DNA of 64,000 nt from G963422705 sp963422705 (GTDB lineage Bacteria > Poribacteria > WGA-4E > WGA-3G). Positions within the stretch are counted from its first letter, which is position 1; each line of letters begins with the position of its first letter. The position numbers and the translations under genes were made by a program. Below, piece by piece: positions 35,491 through 44,235 of the stretch. The stretch is taken from contig OY730443.1 in assembly GCA_963422705.1 (NCBI GenBank), positions 1 to 64,000 on the forward strand, written 5' to 3'. The notes under the pieces are model-generated. The model saw only the letters and a program-made list of their open reading frames with translations. It had not been told where the DNA came from and did no database searches.

Positions 35491-37050
35491 ATGAAAGAAA
35501 AAAAAAGGCGCATTTTGTGGGTTGACAATACCGGCGCCGAGTTGAAGTTATACGTCCGATTTTTAGAATATCAGGGATTCAACGTATCATTCACAACCAA
35601 CTCCGAGAAGGGAATCAGTTTACTCAGAGACTGGATGTACGATGCTGTACTACTCAATTCAGGCGGCCCCGCACCAAACGGACAGCATCTACTTGCACAT
35701 ATCCGTCAGGAAAATCCGCATATTCCTATCATTCTATTAATAAGCGACAGCGAAAGTGAACTTCAAATAAACCTACATGAAGCCGACGATGTGTTTATGA
35801 TGCCAAAAAGTCCACAGCAATTCGCCGCCGAACTAACTTTTTTGATTGAAAAGGATGCCATGCGAGAGGTACATACGCCTCAAGCATACGTCAATAGCTT
35901 TAATACACAACGCGCGTTAGGACAACACCCACCAAACGATTGGCAAGCCTGGATAGATACATATGTCCATCTAGTTGAGTGGGAACTCAAACTCGATACA
36001 CTCCAAAATGTAGATGAACTCAAAGCCATTCATGCAATAGAGAAGCGAGAAACCAATGCAGCCTTTACCGCAGCCGTTGAAGATTCTTACTGCCACTGGC
36101 TCGCGAGTGAAGATTCTCCCACTTTTTCCGTAGATGTCTTTTACAAATATGTCATTCCTGAAGTGCAGCGAGGGAAACAAGTACTATTTGTTACCGTCGA
36201 CTGTATGCGGTTGGACCACTGGCTAAAGATAGAGCCCCTCCTTTATCCTATGTTCCACATCACGAAGAACTATTACTACTCTATCCTCCCAACAGTGACT
36301 CGTTATGCCCGAAACGCTATTTTTAGTGGGCTTTTTCCACGGGAATTGGCGCAAAGACATCCCAATCTATATATCCCAAAGGATGAATGCCAGTCGAGCG
36401 GGAACCGGCATGAGAAGGAACTCATGCGCTTACAACTTGAACGCCATGGAATACTTCTCAAACCCGCACCACATTACTTTAAAATTTTTGATACCCGCGG
36501 CGAAATGAAGTACCTCCATTGGTTAACAAATGTAAATCAAATTAGTTTAGCAGCACTGGTGATTGGCTTCCTTGATATGCTTACACATACCCGGTGTGAA
36601 GTACCGCTACTTCAACAACTGATTCCCAATGAAGAGGCGTTCAGAACACTTATCCAGGCATGGTTCCAGCATTCAGCACTCTATAAAATGTTGAAAATCG
36701 CTGCTGAACGTGGCATTACGGTAGTCTTAACCTCTGACCACGGCTCGGTGGTTTGCCAAAATGCTGTTAAAGTCTCCAGTCGCTCCAAACTCTCTGCCGG
36801 ACTTAGGTTTAAAGAGGGTAAGAATATTGTCTGTGCCCGCGAAGCTGGACTGGAGATAAAAGCGCCTGAAACGTACCGGTTGCCAGGAAATGCGGCGGAA
36901 AATCACTATATTTTTGCGAAAGAGAATTGCTACTTCGTTTATGAGCCGCAGTTTCATGTTTACAAAGAACTCTTTCAGGACAGCTACCAACACGGCGGTA
37001 TTTCACTTGAAGAGATGATTCTACCTTGTGTTGTCCTTGAACCGAAGTAG
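35491..37050 (+). CDS. PorX-like protein: degenerate receiver plus PglZ domain
   Basis: 519 residues. Residues 7-125 form a response-regulator receiver fold, but the phospho-acceptor Asp is N56 (DAVLLNSGGP) and the acidic pair is D12-N13. S85 and K106 stand at the positions of the conserved Thr/Ser and Lys. From residue about 210 comes an alkaline-phosphatase-type PglZ domain with TVDCMRLDHW, ILPTVTRYARNAIFSGLFP and VVLTSDHGSV, the metal-site motifs of PorX, the regulator of type IX secretion in Bacteroidota. The start at 35491 is chosen because AAAGGGGAA lies just upstream. No other por genes are in the window. Probably a phosphodiesterase-type enzyme no longer controlled by phosphorylation. 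Confidence 0.8.
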   Translation: MKEKKRRILWVDNTGAELKLYVRFLEYQGFNVSFTTNSEKGISLLRDWMYDAVLLNSGGPAPNGQHLLAHIRQENPHIPIILLISDSESELQINLHEADDVFMMPKSPQQFAAELTFLIEKDAMREVHTPQAYVNSFNTQRALGQHPPNDWQAWIDTYVHLVEWELKLDTLQNVDELKAIHAIEKRETNAAFTAAVEDSYCHWLASEDSPTFSVDVFYKYVIPEVQRGKQVLFVTVDCMRLDHWLKIEPLLYPMFHITKNYYYSILPTVTRYARNAIFSGLFPRELAQRHPNLYIPKDECQSSGNRHEKELMRLQLERHGILLKPAPHYFKIFDTRGEMKYLHWLTNVNQISLAALVIGFLDMLTHTRCEVPLLQQLIPNEEAFRTLIQAWFQHSALYKMLKIAAERGITVVLTSDHGSVVCQNAVKVSSRSKLSAGLRFKEGKNIVCAREAGLEIKAPETYRLPGNAAENHYIFAKENCYFVYEPQFHVYKELFQDSYQHGGISLEEMILPCVVLEPK

Positions 37051-37098
37051 ACATGCTTTGGCTTCACGCTGCGTTCCGCGATAACTAAAAGATAACTT

Positions 37099-38949
37099 AT
37101 GATGAAGACAAATTTGTGCTGGGTTTTGTTGATTGTGCTGTCCACGGTGCTTTCTATTAACGCCGGGGGGCAATTAGCAGATTTAGAAGTCCCGGAGAGT
37201 CCATCCGTTGAGACGCTTAGCGCGAAGGGGTACCTCTCCGTAAACAAAGTACACCCCGGCAGTCGATTCCAAATTGCTATTGTCATACAAATTGCGGAGG
37301 GGTGGCATGTCAACGCCAATCCTGCCGGCAAAAACCTGATTCCCACCGAGGTACTGTTCCCGGAAACCTCCGATTTCACGTTCGGGGAAGTGGTATATCC
37401 GGCGGGAGAGGTACTCGATATCGCATCAATTGGAAAAGCGCCTGTCTATCATGATGAGCTGATTATCGGGATTCAAACCGGTTTGCGTGAGACAGCCTCA
37501 CTACAAAAGACAACCTTGGTACTGCAACTCCGGTATCAAGCGTGTCGTGATGAAGAGTGCCTGTTCCCGAAAACGGTATCTATCCCAATTCCGATTGAAG
37601 TGGTGGAGCTTGAGACGCCTGTCCGGAATGCTAACAATGCGATTTTCGCCACGCTCAAATTCGGGATTTCACCAGAAATAGAGAGGACGACAGACGATGA
37701 AATGGGAATTATTGGAATTATCGAGGACTCCTTATCCGGTGGACGGGCCTGGCTCGCCTTTTTACTTGTCTTTGCGGGCGGTGTTCTTACCAGTTTGACC
37801 CCGTGCGTCTATCCACTGATTCCGATAACCGTCTCGATTTTTGGTGCAAATGAGTCCGAGGGGCTTCTCAAATCCTTCCTACTCTCTATTATCTATGTGC
37901 TCGGCATTGTTGTCACCTACTCTATTTTAGGCGTTATAGTTGCCTCTACAGGTGCAGTCTTCGGTCAAATCATGGCAAACCCCTGGGTTATCAGCGTTAT
38001 TAGTCTGATTCTGGTGTCGCTTGGGCTATCGATGATTGGGGTGTTTGACATTCGGTTGCCGTCCGCGGTGCAGCATCGTCTTAACGCTGTGGGTGGGGCT
38101 GGGTTCGCGGGTGCCTTCGCAATGGGGACGGTTGCGGGTGTTATCGCTGCGCCTTGCACGGGACCGGCTTTAGCCGTTGTTTTAACCTATATAGCGACAA
38201 CCGGGAGCCTTTTCCTCGGATTCTGGCTCATGTTCACCTACGTTCTTGGGATGGGACTACTATTTATCGGCATCGGTACATTCTCGGGATTGCTCTCGGC
38301 TTTACCACGTTCCGGTAGCTGGATGTATGTTTTAGAAAATATTTTCGGTATCGCAATTGTCACGATGGCGCTCTATTTCCTCAAAGATGTATTTGAGCCG
38401 TTACAGGGCTTGTTAAGAAATTCCGCCATATTTTTCGTGATTGCGTCGGTGGCAATTGTCTGTGGGTTATGGCTTGGTAATTTGACACAACGGTTTCGGG
38501 ACATTCCGCGCGTCGCACAATTCCGCAAAGGCTGCGGTATTTTGTTAGCCGTGTTCGGTACTTATATGATTATTGGTGGGATTCAGCAGCCTGCTGGCGC
38601 TGAACTTAACTGGGTTTACGATGACATCGAAGGATTTGATATAGCGAAGCGGGAAGGCAAATTAGTGATGCTTGACTTTTACGCTTCTTGGTGTGCTGCC
38701 TGCAATGAGCTCGAACACAAAACCTTCTCGGAGACAGCCGTCGCGGCAAGACTCGCAAACTATGTTAACATCAAACTTGACTTCACGCACAATTCTGAGA
38801 GGACGCAAGCTTTGACACAGAAGTATCAAATACCCGGGTTGCCCGTCATCATCTTCATGGATGCAGAAGGAAATATCCTAAAACGCGTCTCGGGGTTTAT
38901 CAGTGCTGAAAAAATGCTTGCCCTGCTTGATGAAATAGAACAGCAATAG
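37099..38949 (+). CDS. dsbD: Thiol:disulfide interchange protein DsbD
   Basis: 616 residues. Signal peptide, then the periplasmic alpha domain with its Cys pair (YQACRDEEC, near residue 150). The membrane domain has the two redox Cys in SLTPCVYPLIPITV (near 234) and AAPCTGPALAVVLTY (near 350). The C-terminal thioredoxin domain has FYASWCAACNEL (CXXC near residue 530). It moves electrons from cytoplasmic thioredoxin to periplasmic proteins. All cysteine pairs are present. A weak Shine-Dalgarno, and a second ATG follows directly. Confidence 0.93.
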   Translation: MMKTNLCWVLLIVLSTVLSINAGGQLADLEVPESPSVETLSAKGYLSVNKVHPGSRFQIAIVIQIAEGWHVNANPAGKNLIPTEVLFPETSDFTFGEVVYPAGEVLDIASIGKAPVYHDELIIGIQTGLRETASLQKTTLVLQLRYQACRDEECLFPKTVSIPIPIEVVELETPVRNANNAIFATLKFGISPEIERTTDDEMGIIGIIEDSLSGGRAWLAFLLVFAGGVLTSLTPCVYPLIPITVSIFGANESEGLLKSFLLSIIYVLGIVVTYSILGVIVASTGAVFGQIMANPWVISVISLILVSLGLSMIGVFDIRLPSAVQHRLNAVGGAGFAGAFAMGTVAGVIAAPCTGPALAVVLTYIATTGSLFLGFWLMFTYVLGMGLLFIGIGTFSGLLSALPRSGSWMYVLENIFGIAIVTMALYFLKDVFEPLQGLLRNSAIFFVIASVAIVCGLWLGNLTQRFRDIPRVAQFRKGCGILLAVFGTYMIIGGIQQPAGAELNWVYDDIEGFDIAKREGKLVMLDFYASWCAACNELEHKTFSETAVAARLANYVNIKLDFTHNSERTQALTQKYQIPGLPVIIFMDAEGNILKRVSGFISAEKMLALLDEIEQQ

Positions 38950-39030
38950 TGTGATGCGCTTTTTACCAGTCTGAAAGTAACGGAAACGGCTGACGTGGTT
39001 CCGGCCTCACCGAAAAAAAGAGGGACTGAC

Positions 39031-40128
39031 ATGCTCAAATCGTTTTTAGCGCGCATTTTCCGGCCGTCATTGCGCCATTGGCTTTTTTACGCGGAAACCG
39101 CTGCAATTATTGGGTTTGTGCTCTTGGCGGCATTCTTGCTTCGCGGCGGGGAGCCTGAACCGCCGCCACTGCTTTCTCAAGTAGACACCTTTATTGAAAA
39201 AGCCGATGCTGCCTTTGAACAGCAATACCTCGCCCGCGCGGCGTTTCTCTATTGGCAGGTGCTGCAGGCAGTAGAATCCACGCCAGAAAATGCTTTCCCG
39301 TCGACGCAATTCCCTAATAATGATACCGTTCGTGTACACGCAAATCTCCGTCTTGCTGAAATTTACTCACAGAGTAACTGGTTGAAAGATGCAAAGGCAC
39401 GTTTGGAATACGCTGAACGCATACAACCGGAACATGAAGGTGTCCGCCTTTTACGCGGTAAACTGTTCCGTGATGAAGGACTGCCTACTGAAGCGGCTGC
39501 TGAGTTCTTGGCAGTCCTCGAAAAAAAACCACAAAATGCGGAAGCACACTATCTGCTCGGCGTGCTCTACCAAGGAAGTAAGCAGTTTACAGAAGCAGCC
39601 GCCCGCTATCAACAAGCAATTGAAAGCGACACGGATTTTCAAGAGATTTCGTCCGAAAAAGCGCCTATCGGGGTGCTTGCTCGCCTTCAACTGTCGAGAA
39701 CGTATCGCAGAATGCTTCAAGACTACCGATTCTTGGACAGGGAATTGACGACAGCGGACATGGAAGAAATTGGGCGGCTTGAAGCCGAGTCAGTTCTGTT
39801 GTTAGAGGAGGCAATTGCAAAGCGGCCGGAGATGATAGAAGTCAAAGAATCCTTAATCGGACTTCTCTTTGCTCGTGCTAGGGCGCTTGAGCGTGAAGCG
39901 GAGACTCGCCCTTACGCCGACGCACTTGAAGTTTATGAACGCATTGTGCGGCTTGAACCGGGAGAAGTTCGGGCCTGGGAACGGATGGGCGAAATTTATG
40001 CCGGTTTTCTCGATGACAAAGCCTCAGCATTAGAAATGTACCGAAAAGTCTACGAACTTGAACCGCACCCGATAGTTTTGGCGAATGTTAAATCGCTTGA
40101 AGAAGATGTAGCGAATCAAGCAGAATAA
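39031..40128 (+). CDS. Membrane-anchored TPR protein
   Basis: 365 residues. One membrane segment near the N-terminus (about 17-38, ETAAIIGFVLLAAFLLRG), then a periplasmic region of tetratricopeptide repeats (VRVHANLRLAEIYSQSNWLK, AEAHYLLGVLYQGSKQFTEA, EVRAWERMGEIYAGFLDDKA). No enzymatic domain is seen, so a scaffold in envelope assembly is likely. The ATG at 39031 behind GAGGG is preferred to a GTG at 38995. It follows dsbD by 81 bases and may share its transcript. Confidence 0.75.
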   Translation: MLKSFLARIFRPSLRHWLFYAETAAIIGFVLLAAFLLRGGEPEPPPLLSQVDTFIEKADAAFEQQYLARAAFLYWQVLQAVESTPENAFPSTQFPNNDTVRVHANLRLAEIYSQSNWLKDAKARLEYAERIQPEHEGVRLLRGKLFRDEGLPTEAAAEFLAVLEKKPQNAEAHYLLGVLYQGSKQFTEAAARYQQAIESDTDFQEISSEKAPIGVLARLQLSRTYRRMLQDYRFLDRELTTADMEEIGRLEAESVLLLEEAIAKRPEMIEVKESLIGLLFARARALEREAETRPYADALEVYERIVRLEPGEVRAWERMGEIYAGFLDDKASALEMYRKVYELEPHPIVLANVKSLEEDVANQAE

Positions 40129-40171
40129 CTACCGGAAGATTCCTTGGGTGAGATTGGATTAAATAAAGAAA

Positions 40172-40243
40172 AGCCGATGAGAGGATTTGAACCTCCGCCC
40201 TACTGATTACGAATCAGTTGCTCTTCCACTGAGCTACACCGGC
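40172..40243 (-). tRNA. tRNA-Thr (CGT)
   Basis: Full cloverleaf on the minus strand: acceptor GCCGGTG/CATCGGC, D arm GCTCAGTGGAAGAGC, anticodon stem ACTGA/TCAGT with loop TTCGTAA, and T arm GGAGGTTCAAATCCTCT. The CCA end is not encoded. It lies 8 bases after tRNA-Phe in the same transcript. Confidence 0.95.
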
Positions 40244-40251
40244 TGGGGAAA

Positions 40252-40324
40252 TGCCGAGAGGCAGAATCGAACTGCCGACACATAGATTTTCAGTCTACTG
40301 CTCTACCGACTGAGCTATCTCGGC
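40252..40324 (-). tRNA. tRNA-Phe (GAA)
   Basis: Acceptor GCCGAGA/TCTCGGC, D arm GCTCAGTCGGTAGAGC, anticodon loop CTGAAAA and T arm GGCAGTTCGATTCTGCC. The CCA end is not encoded. Confidence 0.95.
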
Positions 40325-40348
40325 ATCAGTATTATATTAGACTATATA

Positions 40349-40377
40349 ATACTATCATAAAATAAAAGAATTGTCAA
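40349..40377 (-). promoter_or_regulatory. Promoter of the tRNA-Phe/tRNA-Thr unit
   Basis: On the minus strand: consensus TTGACA (40377-40372), a 17-base spacer and TAGTAT (40354-40349), 25 bases before tRNA-Phe. Confidence 0.7.
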
Positions 40378-40486
40378 GTTTTTTTGAAAGAATGAATTTT
40401 CTGGAACACACCGCGCAAAATATCTTAACCCCATAAAATCGCCATCAGCATCGTAAACAACGATGGTTTTTTCTGGAGACGGGCAC

Positions 40487-41458
40487 TTATTCAGGCCAGA
40501 TACCGGTTTCACGATAAAAACGGACTGCTCCGGGATGAAATGGCGTGCCGGTATTTTTGATTACATTTTTCGGATTAATTGCCTTCCCCGCGCCATGTCG
40601 CTTGACAACTTCCGCCCGGTTTGTATACAGCGCCTTTGTAAATTGGTAAACGATGGCTTCATCAACATCCTGGAAGGTGATGAGGTGCATCGCGCCAACA
40701 TTCATGGTATCGAACGATTCAGATTGCCCCTTGTAAGTATTCGCGGGGAGGGTGATTGCGCTAAAAAAGGGGTATTTTTCAAAGAGAGCTCGTTTTGCCT
40801 CTTCACCAAACGGAACCAAAAAAATGTCTTGAGATGTGGAGATTTGGATAACAGCGGGCGTTGGAATTGCGCCACCCATGAACGCTGCAGCGGCTGAACC
40901 GTCCGCCAGCAAATCCACAGCCCCAATGTAGGTACTGTTAACAGGTGTAAAATCTTCATACAGAATACCGTGCTCCGCAAGCAAAGGCTGAAGGAAATGC
41001 TCAAAGCCGGCGCCGGCGGGGCCGACGACGACACGTTTCCCTTTCATATCAGCAATTGTTTGGATTCCTGAGGATTTCGGTGTGACAAACAACGCGACGT
41101 TTGGCGCGAGCGTCATGACGGCGCGAATATTGTGCGGTTTTTCCCATATCCCTTCGCCTCGCACCGCAAAATAAGAAATGGCGGCGTTAGCTAGCGCGAA
41201 TTCTAAATCGCCATCAACTAGGCGGCGGATATTCTCCTGGCTCCCCTTTGTGCTTTCAGCGGTAACTTTCCAGTCCTCAGATAGCGCATTTTCAGCAACA
41301 ACTGCTGCGATTGCGCTCCCGACAGGGAAAAATGCTCCACCGGCAGGCGCAGTACCAATACTGATATAGCGCCGCTTAGCAGCAGTGTCACACACTATAT
41401 TGATGCACACCGCTAAGACGATAAAAAGTATGGATATAACGTTTGTGATTATTTTCAT
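40487..41458 (-). CDS. TAXI-family TRAP transporter substrate-binding protein
   Basis: 323 residues. Signal peptide (residues 1-27), then the family start ISIGTAPAGGAFFPVGSAIA. Further on: LEFALANAAISYFAVRGEG, MKGKRVVVGPAGAGFEHFLQ and NVGAMHLITFQDVDEAIVYQ. TAXI proteins bind glutamate-like or other organic acids for TRAP uptake. No DctQ/DctM-type permease gene is nearby, so the protein is either an orphan or serves as sensor. AAGGAGAATAC stands before the ATG. It is the last gene of the long minus-strand block. Confidence 0.9.
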   Translation of the reverse strand: MKIITNVISILFIVLAVCINIVCDTAAKRRYISIGTAPAGGAFFPVGSAIAAVVAENALSEDWKVTAESTKGSQENIRRLVDGDLEFALANAAISYFAVRGEGIWEKPHNIRAVMTLAPNVALFVTPKSSGIQTIADMKGKRVVVGPAGAGFEHFLQPLLAEHGILYEDFTPVNSTYIGAVDLLADGSAAAAFMGGAIPTPAVIQISTSQDIFLVPFGEEAKRALFEKYPFFSAITLPANTYKGQSESFDTMNVGAMHLITFQDVDEAIVYQFTKALYTNRAEVVKRHGAGKAINPKNVIKNTGTPFHPGAVRFYRETGIWPE

Positions 41459-41525
41459 GTATTCTCCTTACACGTTAGACGGCTAAAACGTGACGTAGTC
41501 ACGCCCCTTCGCCCACAAAAAACGT

Positions 41526-42797
41526 CTACAGGATAAGTCGCATCTCAGGCGGGAGCTGGCACATCTGCGCCATTGCCGGAAAAACAGCGTTTACGTCCTT
41601 TCTAAAGACATCGCCACTGAGAATGTCAATGATACCGGCTTGATGCTCCGGATATTGCGCGAGGAATCCCGCAAAACTAAATTCTTTCGTGTAGAAAGCG
41701 TAAACCAATTTCCGAAACACTTCCATCCCTTTGACGAATGTCGGCCCAAAACTTCCTAACTGCGCTTTAGAAAAATCGTTCTTTTCAAAAGCTTCCGTGA
41801 TTGCATCACCCGCCATTTCGCCAGATTTGAGGGCTAAAAAGAGCCCCGTTGAATAGACAGGGTCAAGAAAACCGAATGCGTCCCCTACCAATACCCACCC
41901 GCTGCCGGCAATCTGTTTGGCCCGATAGGAGAAATCCTTGGTTGTCTTTATCGGAAAGAGTTGTTTTGCCCTATGAAGCCGCTGTTTCAATGCCGGACAC
42001 TTCCCTAACTCCTCATCGAAGATTTTCTGCGCATCAAGCTTACCGTTGGAATTTCTCCGTTCTTGAAGTAGATAGCTTAATTCCCCGACAACCCCAACGC
42101 TCGTGAGGTTGTCAGGCAGCGGAATCGACCAGAACCAGGATGCTTTCGTCTCTGTGTACATGATGAGAGTTGCTCCCTCATCAATTCCTGCGTCACGGTG
42201 TGCACCTTCAAAGTGCGTAAACAGGGATGCCATTTTTAAGTTAGGTTCCGTGACGTTCAGATTCAGCTGTTGTGCGATGAGAGAACGCTGGCCGGTGGAA
42301 TCGACAATGATAGGCGCGTAAAGCGGCTCCCGTAGAGCGCCTTTCCCTACGCGTGAAACAATAACGCCTACCGCCTTGTTATCCTGAAAAATTACCTCGT
42401 TTACGCGCACACCCCGCTGAATTTCCACCCCTTTTTCTGCGGCATTCTCAAGAAGCATCTGGTCAAATTCACTCCGGAGAACCTGCCAGGTGACAGCACT
42501 TTCATGGGGATTAGTTTCAAAGAAGTAAAACGGTTTTGAGGCTTTACCGGTACGCGAATAGAATTGTACGCTGTGTTTTTTTGGAAAATGACTTGTCCTC
42601 AACTTTTCAAGGAGGCCAAGGCGTTTGAACGTCCAATACGTCGCGGGAATGAGCGATTCGCCAATTTTGAAACTCGGTTTCGCTTCTCTTTCAAGCAGGA
42701 GAACGCGATATCCTCGTTCTCCAACAACCGTTGCAACGGTGCTTCCGGCGGGGCCGCCCCCGATAACAATGATGTCATAGTATTGATGTTTTTTCAT
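41526..42797 (-). CDS. Flavin-dependent halogenase-like FAD oxidoreductase
   Basis: 423 residues. FAD-binding loop VIGGGPAGSTVA at residues 11-22, GESLIPATYWTFKRLG near residue 50, GWVLVGDAFGFLDPVYSTG as second FAD motif, and WFWSIP near residue 220. WxWxIP is the mark of flavin-dependent halogenases, although this group also includes geranylgeranyl-reductase-like enzymes. The start at 42797 matches the family; the frame is open further upstream (to 42911), but those residues do not look like part of the enzyme. Neighbours (two adenylate-forming enzymes, a radical SAM protein) suggest a role in a biosynthetic pathway. Confidence 0.78.
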   Translation of the reverse strand: MKKHQYYDIIVIGGGPAGSTVATVVGERGYRVLLLEREAKPSFKIGESLIPATYWTFKRLGLLEKLRTSHFPKKHSVQFYSRTGKASKPFYFFETNPHESAVTWQVLRSEFDQMLLENAAEKGVEIQRGVRVNEVIFQDNKAVGVIVSRVGKGALREPLYAPIIVDSTGQRSLIAQQLNLNVTEPNLKMASLFTHFEGAHRDAGIDEGATLIMYTETKASWFWSIPLPDNLTSVGVVGELSYLLQERRNSNGKLDAQKIFDEELGKCPALKQRLHRAKQLFPIKTTKDFSYRAKQIAGSGWVLVGDAFGFLDPVYSTGLFLALKSGEMAGDAITEAFEKNDFSKAQLGSFGPTFVKGMEVFRKLVYAFYTKEFSFAGFLAQYPEHQAGIIDILSGDVFRKDVNAVFPAMAQMCQLPPEMRLIL

Positions 42798-42938
42798 ATA
42801 TCGTCTTTGTTTTTTAAGTATCGCGTGAATCAGAAAACCTACTGCTTGATGTAATTTACCGTGTCCACCGCCGATTTTACAAATCGTATTCATGCTAGCG
42901 TGAAGGGCCAAGTGGAACCGGGTACCGTCGTGTTAAAA

Positions 42939-44192
42939 CTAACGTGCGTCTGAGAATCGTTTCGCTTTGAGATTCGCCCGCGTAAATGTTCCAACCGGCA
43001 CGGCTTTTACAATAGTGCGCAGTCCTAAAACGTCTCGAATCTCAGCTGCGACTGCGGTGGCAGTCTGTTCAGGTGTATGATGTTTAGATTCAATCTGAAT
43101 TTCAAGTTCATCAAGCATTCCAACGCGATAAACCTGAGCAGAAAACTCCAACACGTCGGGAAATTGAAATACGATGTTTTCAATCGTTGCGGGATAAACG
43201 TTGATGCCACGTATGATGAGCAGGGAGTCAATCCGCCCTTTAACTCCGCCTTCCAGCACTCGATTTTGCTGTCTGCATTCGCATGGCGACATTTTAACTT
43301 TTACGTAATCGCCTGTTCGGTATCGTATAACGGGCATGCCGACGCGTCCAAGGTTCGTGATAATGAGTTCCCCTTCGTCTGCATGTTTGCCGGTTCCCTG
43401 TTCAATGATTTCACAGATAAACTCATCTTCATTGAGGTGCATACCTAGCTGTGAGTGGCACATAACCCCCCATGCCCCGACTTCGGTTGCCCCGGCATGA
43501 TCGTAGGCGCGCGCGCCCCACCCATTTTCAATACGTTTTTTCGTGGAAGGTAAACTTGCGCCCGGTTCACCGGCGTGAATGGTAATTCTCACGCGCGACT
43601 CACGGGTGAGTTCTATTCCTTCTTTTTTGGCGACTTCGGCGAGCCGCAACGCGTAGGTAGGGGTGGAAATCAATACCGTCACATCGTTGTAAAGGATAGC
43701 GCGTATCCGCTGTTCGGATGTCATCCCCCCGTTTGGAATTGTCAACGCACCAAGTTGTTGAGCGCCACGGTACGCACTCCAGAAACCGATAAAGGGGCCG
43801 AACGTAAAGGCTATCATTAGCCTATCGGCTGGTGTCACGCCGGCTTCACGATAGATTTCGCGCCAGCATTTTCCCCACCAATCCCATGATTCTGACGTGT
43901 CTAACCACCGGATAGGTTTCCCTGTGGTGCCAGAAGTTTGATGAAGACAGGTATACTTCTCCAGTGGAAAAGTGAGATTCGTGCCATAAGGGGGATGTGC
44001 ACCCTGGTCCGCGCTGAGTTCTTCCTTAGTCGTAAAGGGTATCCGCTGATAATCCTGCAACGTCTGGACATCATTTGGATGTGTGATTCCGGCTGAAATC
44101 AACTTCTGTTTGTAAAACGCATTCGTCTCTAATACCGGTGCAAGCATGTATCGAAGACGATGTAACTGTTTTTTTGTCTCCATTTTTTGCAT
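42939..44192 (-). CDS. Phenylacetate-CoA ligase-like adenylate-forming enzyme
   Basis: 417 residues, the length of PaaK-type ligases. LHQTSGTTGKPI (ATP loop near residue 85), AYDHAGATEVGAWG (adenine-binding region), IRYRTGDYVKV and GVKGRIDSLLIIRGINVYPA with the C-terminal hinge, then TFTRANLKAKRFSD with candidate Lys. It activates an aryl or other carboxylic acid as adenylate and passes it to CoA or a carrier. It sits 141 bases before the halogenase-like gene on the same strand and 43 bases after the radical SAM gene, so the genes are likely cotranscribed. Confidence 0.85.
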   Translation of the reverse strand: MQKMETKKQLHRLRYMLAPVLETNAFYKQKLISAGITHPNDVQTLQDYQRIPFTTKEELSADQGAHPPYGTNLTFPLEKYTCLHQTSGTTGKPIRWLDTSESWDWWGKCWREIYREAGVTPADRLMIAFTFGPFIGFWSAYRGAQQLGALTIPNGGMTSEQRIRAILYNDVTVLISTPTYALRLAEVAKKEGIELTRESRVRITIHAGEPGASLPSTKKRIENGWGARAYDHAGATEVGAWGVMCHSQLGMHLNEDEFICEIIEQGTGKHADEGELIITNLGRVGMPVIRYRTGDYVKVKMSPCECRQQNRVLEGGVKGRIDSLLIIRGINVYPATIENIVFQFPDVLEFSAQVYRVGMLDELEIQIESKHHTPEQTATAVAAEIRDVLGLRTIVKAVPVGTFTRANLKAKRFSDAR

Positions 44193-44235
44193 GAGGCTTT
44201 TTCAGATTTAGAAGGGCACGGTTCGAATTAGCGGC

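Noticed and set aside
34075..37050. Type IX secretion locus around the PorX-like gene
   Set aside because: None of the neighbouring genes encodes a known secretion component, so only the regulator-like protein can be claimed.
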